64,000 nt of DNA from assembly GCA_964019425.1 (NCBI GenBank), contig OZ025833.1, positions 310,001 through 374,000 of the forward strand. Direction: 5' to 3'. A program made the translations under genes and the position numbers. Shown in pieces: positions 61,049 to 64,000 of this stretch (the stretch's first letter is position 1; every line of letters begins with the position of its first letter). The notes beneath the pieces were generated by a model. It was not told the origin of the DNA and ran no database searches. It saw nothing but the letters and a program-made list of their open reading frames with translations. The DNA comes from Flectonema sp. DT1601 (lineage: Eukaryota; Euglenozoa; Diplonemea; Diplonemida; Diplonemidae).

Positions 61049-62599
61049 TTACTGTATTATATCTAACTGGAGCGCTTCATCATCACCGTGATGTGAGTAG
61101 TTAGTATTTATTGAAGAGAGCGTGTGATCTACGAGATTCGACAAAACGCTCACAACCCCCGACGAGTTCGTTAATTGACGAGAGTTTGAGTTAAAGTGAT
61201 ACCGAATACCTAATACGATAATCGATTTTATGACAGACATGGCATCCGTTACACCATTTGGACAAAGCCTCGATAATCGATGCAATGCATGACTAACACC
61301 CTTTATTATAACATCTTTAACAGCTGCTGAGAACGACTTGTCTGGATGAGCAACTTCCTTTCTAAGAATCTCTATAATGTGTCTACAGTAATAGATGCTT
61401 ATGGTTACCAAATCAGAAACGCATCTCTCCGCGTTAACATCTTGTATTGAGCTGAAGACATCTTCAGTTTCTGTTAGTTTTGTTATAAATGTTTTTATAT
61501 CGCTATCAACAGTATCCCAAGTGCTATCAGAAGCGTTTAATACACAATTTGATAATTGTGACTCCAAAGCATCTATACAAGAGTAATCACCATTGACGAT
61601 GGTTGAAATATTTTGTGTTGTCAATTTAGACAATACAATTCCAATAAAGTCACCCCAAACAGAATTACTTTCAGATCGTTGATCTCTTGATAATAAAGAA
61701 CTTATTGGTGTTCCTACTCCTCTTCGTAAGTTTGTTAGCGCTGTATTACTCAAATTCGTAACATCCACACGTCTTTGAGGAGGTCGTTCTCTACTCAACG
61801 GCCCAGGAGTTCGCACCACCGAAGGAGTAGCATTATGAGGAACCCCACCATGAGACCTACTGTGGCTATGAGCGTGTCTATGAGAATGTGCTGCGTGAGA
61901 ATGAGGTGCATGCGAATGTGGTGCATGCGAATGAGGCGAATGAGAATGAGGTGCTGCATGAGGCCCATGTCCAGGAGCTGGAGCTGGAGCTGGAGCTGGA
62001 GCAGGAGGGGCAGAACTTCTAATCTGTACATGAGCGCGCACAGTGCCAGCTACATTATTATTATTGACATTAATATTAGTATTGGTGTTGTTGCTGCCTT
62101 GCTGACTATTTTGAGCGAGCAACCTATCTTGAAATGCTCTAATTTGAGCCGGCAAATTCTCCAAGTCAGCAACTGTACTGTGCAGAACGACTGAAACTTG
62201 CGGAGGAGGAGGCGGAGGCGGAGGTGGCTGAGCCATAGGTCCAAGGGTCATAGTTCTGACTACGATAGGTTCCATTTGCATTTCTCTCTGAAGACCATGC
62301 TGAGCATCACCACTTCTATTATTATTGTTATTGTTGTTGTTGCCATTGCTGGTGTTGTTATTGCGGGGGGCTGGGATATGAGCAACCGGCATCATATGCA
62401 ACGTCGCTCCCTCCGCTACATTATTACTTCCTAAGGTTCCATCTTTGAGCTCCCTTCCCATAGCTATTAATTTCATACGTTCTATTGGAATGCCAGTCAG
62501 AGATTCCACCTTCTCTTTGACTGTTGTTATCTTCATCGTTAAGTCCTTTACTGGAATACCAAACGGACGATCACTGCCACACATTAATTGTATTGATGG

Positions 62600-62602
<3 letters not shown>
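61049..62602 (-). CDS. Ubiquitin-like domain protein with His/Ser tract, possibly BAG6-like
   Basis: 517 aa. Residues 1-75 form a ubiquitin-like domain (VKEKVESLTGIPIERMKLIAMGRELKD, written here only in part: KLIAMGRELKDGTLG). An Asn run, a Pro run, and then a low-complexity stretch (about 200-255) of PAPAPAP and repeated PHSHA units follow. The C-terminal 230 residues are helical. A Ubl domain, Pro/Ala-rich linker and helical C-terminus are the layout of BAG6 and related shuttle factors that handle misfolded or tail-anchored proteins, but no BAG domain is clear. About 23 A residues directly precede the ATG. Trinucleotide runs in the linker are probably length-variable. Confidence 0.7.
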
Positions 62603-62630
<28 letters not shown>

Positions 62631-62959
62631 CACCTAGTAGTAAGATATTTATCACACCTCAACACATAGCTCAAAGTAGTCTTAAATATGTAAATGAAGA
62701 CAGCTGTATTTAAACTAAATCTTTGGTAGAATAAAAGATTAAACTGAAAAAACAAAGGGATGTGTAGGGGAAGGAGAAGAGATGCTGACATTCCCATGAA
62801 AATGAGAACAACGGGGGGAAGAGAGAGAAAAAAAAAAAAAAAAAAATCAAACAATTATACGAGCAAAGTTTGGTTGCATATTTTTATTTAAAAAAAAATA
62901 AAGAAAAATTTTAAAAAAAAAGAAAAATGGTTCATGAAAGCTGTTCAACGCGGGAAACC
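62603..62959. other. Spacer, A/T runs
   Basis: T run 62602-62625 abutting the start codon upstream; A run 62829-62847. No gene was recognised. Confidence 0.4.
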
Positions 62960-64000
62960 TCATTCGACACGCAATACGCCTACGTTTCCATAAATATCAC
63001 CAAAAAATAATTTATCAAATCCTGTGCAGGCAGTTACGACGAGTGACTTACTCAAAAAAAAAGCATCTTCACTCAAGTCATTCAAATTAAGAATTAACAT
63101 GGTGCTGAAAGTGGTTGAAACAAAGAGGAATCTAGAACCCAGCAGGTGCATTACAAGAAAACGATGTTGTGGTTCTAATTTAAAGTTATGGTGAGCCGCA
63201 TGAGTCTTTAAGTCCAAAGACGTGTACTGAACTCCAGTAGAAGGATCCCAAAGTATAATTACATGATCATCTATCGATGCTATTTTATTGTTGTGAGACC
63301 ACACGATGAATGATATCGCTCCGGTATGTCCTTGTAGGTTTCCTACTTCTTCGAGAGAAGCAAGCATCCAAATGAGTAAGACGCCGTCTTTACTTCCACT
63401 GCATACCATTTCACCACATGGAGAAAAACAAACAGCCATAACCCTCTCAAAATGTTGTGTAAAAAACGAAGATAAACTCTCTGAACTGGTCAGACCAATT
63501 GCAACGACTCCACATTGCGAAGCATCTTCCCACTGTTCTCCTGCTGCTATTACTGTTTTACCGTTCGGGGATATGGCTATTCGTGAGAGTCGATATTCAG
63601 TTAGTATTGGTCCGTCGGGTACCAGCACTTTCTTATTTCGAAATGTATTGGTATCCCAAACAGTAATTTGATCACACGCATCACAGGTAATTAACAGCTG
63701 ACCACCAAGAGAGAAGACTGCATCAGTGACGGGATCGAACTGAATGCTGACGGTTCCAACAACTCGATTTGACTGAAGTTCTGTAATACGCAGAGTACTA
63801 TGTTCATCACGACCTCCAAGAGAAGCATCTCCTGATAACAGATAGGACTGATCCCATGATACTGCAAGAACTTTTATACTTCGAGGGTGACCCCATAGAT
63901 AATCTATTTCCATTGATTTTGGTTCAAATTGAACCATTCTTGTACGTAAAACCTCAACAATATTAACTTCCTCAGCGTCAAAGTGATTGTTGCCAGCACC
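62960..64000 (-). CDS. WD40-repeat protein, partial at right edge
   Basis: The frame is open through the right edge, adding 21 codons before the first internal ATG at 63937, so the start lies outside the window. The visible 346 residues hold about six WD40 blades, including CDQITVWDTNTF, VMAVCFSPCGEMVCSGSKDG, LLIWMLA, LQGHTGAISFIVWSHNNKIAS and DHVIILWDP. The beta-propeller of the CFAP52/EMAP style is possible. There is no other domain in view. It probably scaffolds a complex; its partner is unknown. Confidence 0.82.
   Translation of the reverse strand, partial: GAGNNHFDAEEVNIVEVLRTRMVQFEPKSMEIDYLWGHPRSIKVLAVSWDQSYLLSGDASLGGRDEHSTLRITELQSNRVVGTVSIQFDPVTDAVFSLGGQLLITCDACDQITVWDTNTFRNKKVLVPDGPILTEYRLSRIAISPNGKTVIAAGEQWEDASQCGVVAIGLTSSESLSSFFTQHFERVMAVCFSPCGEMVCSGSKDGVLLIWMLASLEEVGNLQGHTGAISFIVWSHNNKIASIDDHVIILWDPSTGVQYTSLDLKTHAAHHNFKLEPQHRFLVMHLLGSRFLFVSTTFSTMLILNLNDLSEDAFFLSKSLVVTACTGFDKLFFGDIYGNVGVLRVE

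Noticed and set aside
1-64000. CRISPR arrays, bacterial operons, prophage or retroviral elements
   Set aside because: No regularly spaced identical repeats, Shine-Dalgarno-style spacing, capsid, envelope or LTR features were seen; splicing signals and gene content are eukaryotic.

Overview
The window is nuclear DNA of a eukaryote, very probably a flagellated protist. Evidence: GT-AG introns of about 64-130 nt, Golgi SNARE, SUMO ligases, a cyclic-nucleotide-gated channel, an ER-retained secretory protein, and an LRRC56-like dynein-arm factor that implies a motile cilium. Intergenic DNA is AT-rich and full of A/T homopolymers of 15-50 nt. I cannot place the species. Every convincing gene, about 29 over 61 kb, lies on the minus strand, head to tail. 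Most start codons follow, within about 5-45 nt, a splice-acceptor-like AG, often (C/A)AACAG. This fits polycistronic transcription with spliced-leader trans-splicing, as in Euglenozoa or dinoflagellates. No spliced-leader gene was found, so this is inference.

Layout. 1-2.8 kb is a GC-rich and repeat-rich edge: a partial minus-strand ORF ending in a C2H2-like finger at the left edge, a higher-order tandem repeat, a tRNA-derived SINE-like element, and an exact 187-bp direct repeat. 2.8-5.3 kb holds a spliced gene ending in a CaaX box and the LRRC56-like gene, separated by a duplicated hairpin sequence. 5.3-9.3 kb is a gene-poor homopolymer desert. 9.3-19.4 kb carries an AhpD-like gene, a small Cys-rich gene, an ATRX-like SNF2 ATPase, a coiled-coil gene and a folate/biopterin transporter. 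19.6-21.6 kb is a decayed DNA transposon with long TIRs and a TA target duplication. 22-33 kb has a C45-like hydrolase, selenoprotein W, membrin, a degenerate SP-RING protein, a coiled-coil gene, a two-TM protein and a STE11-type kinase. 33-44.7 kb has a thioredoxin-like gene, an ER propeller ending in NDEL, a WD40/repeat/PDZ protein, a rhodanese-pseudophosphatase, a fatty-acid hydroxylase and a RING ligase. 45-64 kb has a sulfatase, a small spliced gene, the CNG channel, a canonical PIAS-type ligase, a CaaX-tagged propeller, a disordered Pro/Ser protein, a DsbA-family selenoprotein, a multi-TM protein, a truncated eEF1B-gamma, a ubiquitin-like protein and a WD40 gene running off the right edge.

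The least expected content is hidden by simple ORF calling. Two selenoproteins have in-frame TGA codons at their redox centres (SelW at 24.6-24.9 kb, DsbA-like at 56.9-57.6 kb). Several genes have short terminal exons that add a functional C-terminus: a CaaX box, an ER-retention tail, or a SUMO-interacting motif. The two SP-RING genes and their SIM tails suggest a SUMO pathway. The two prenylated proteins, the kinase, the CNG channel and the pseudophosphatase suggest membrane signalling. The two selenoproteins, the AhpD-like protein and the thioredoxin-like protein suggest thiol redox functions. No operon-like functional clustering is evident.
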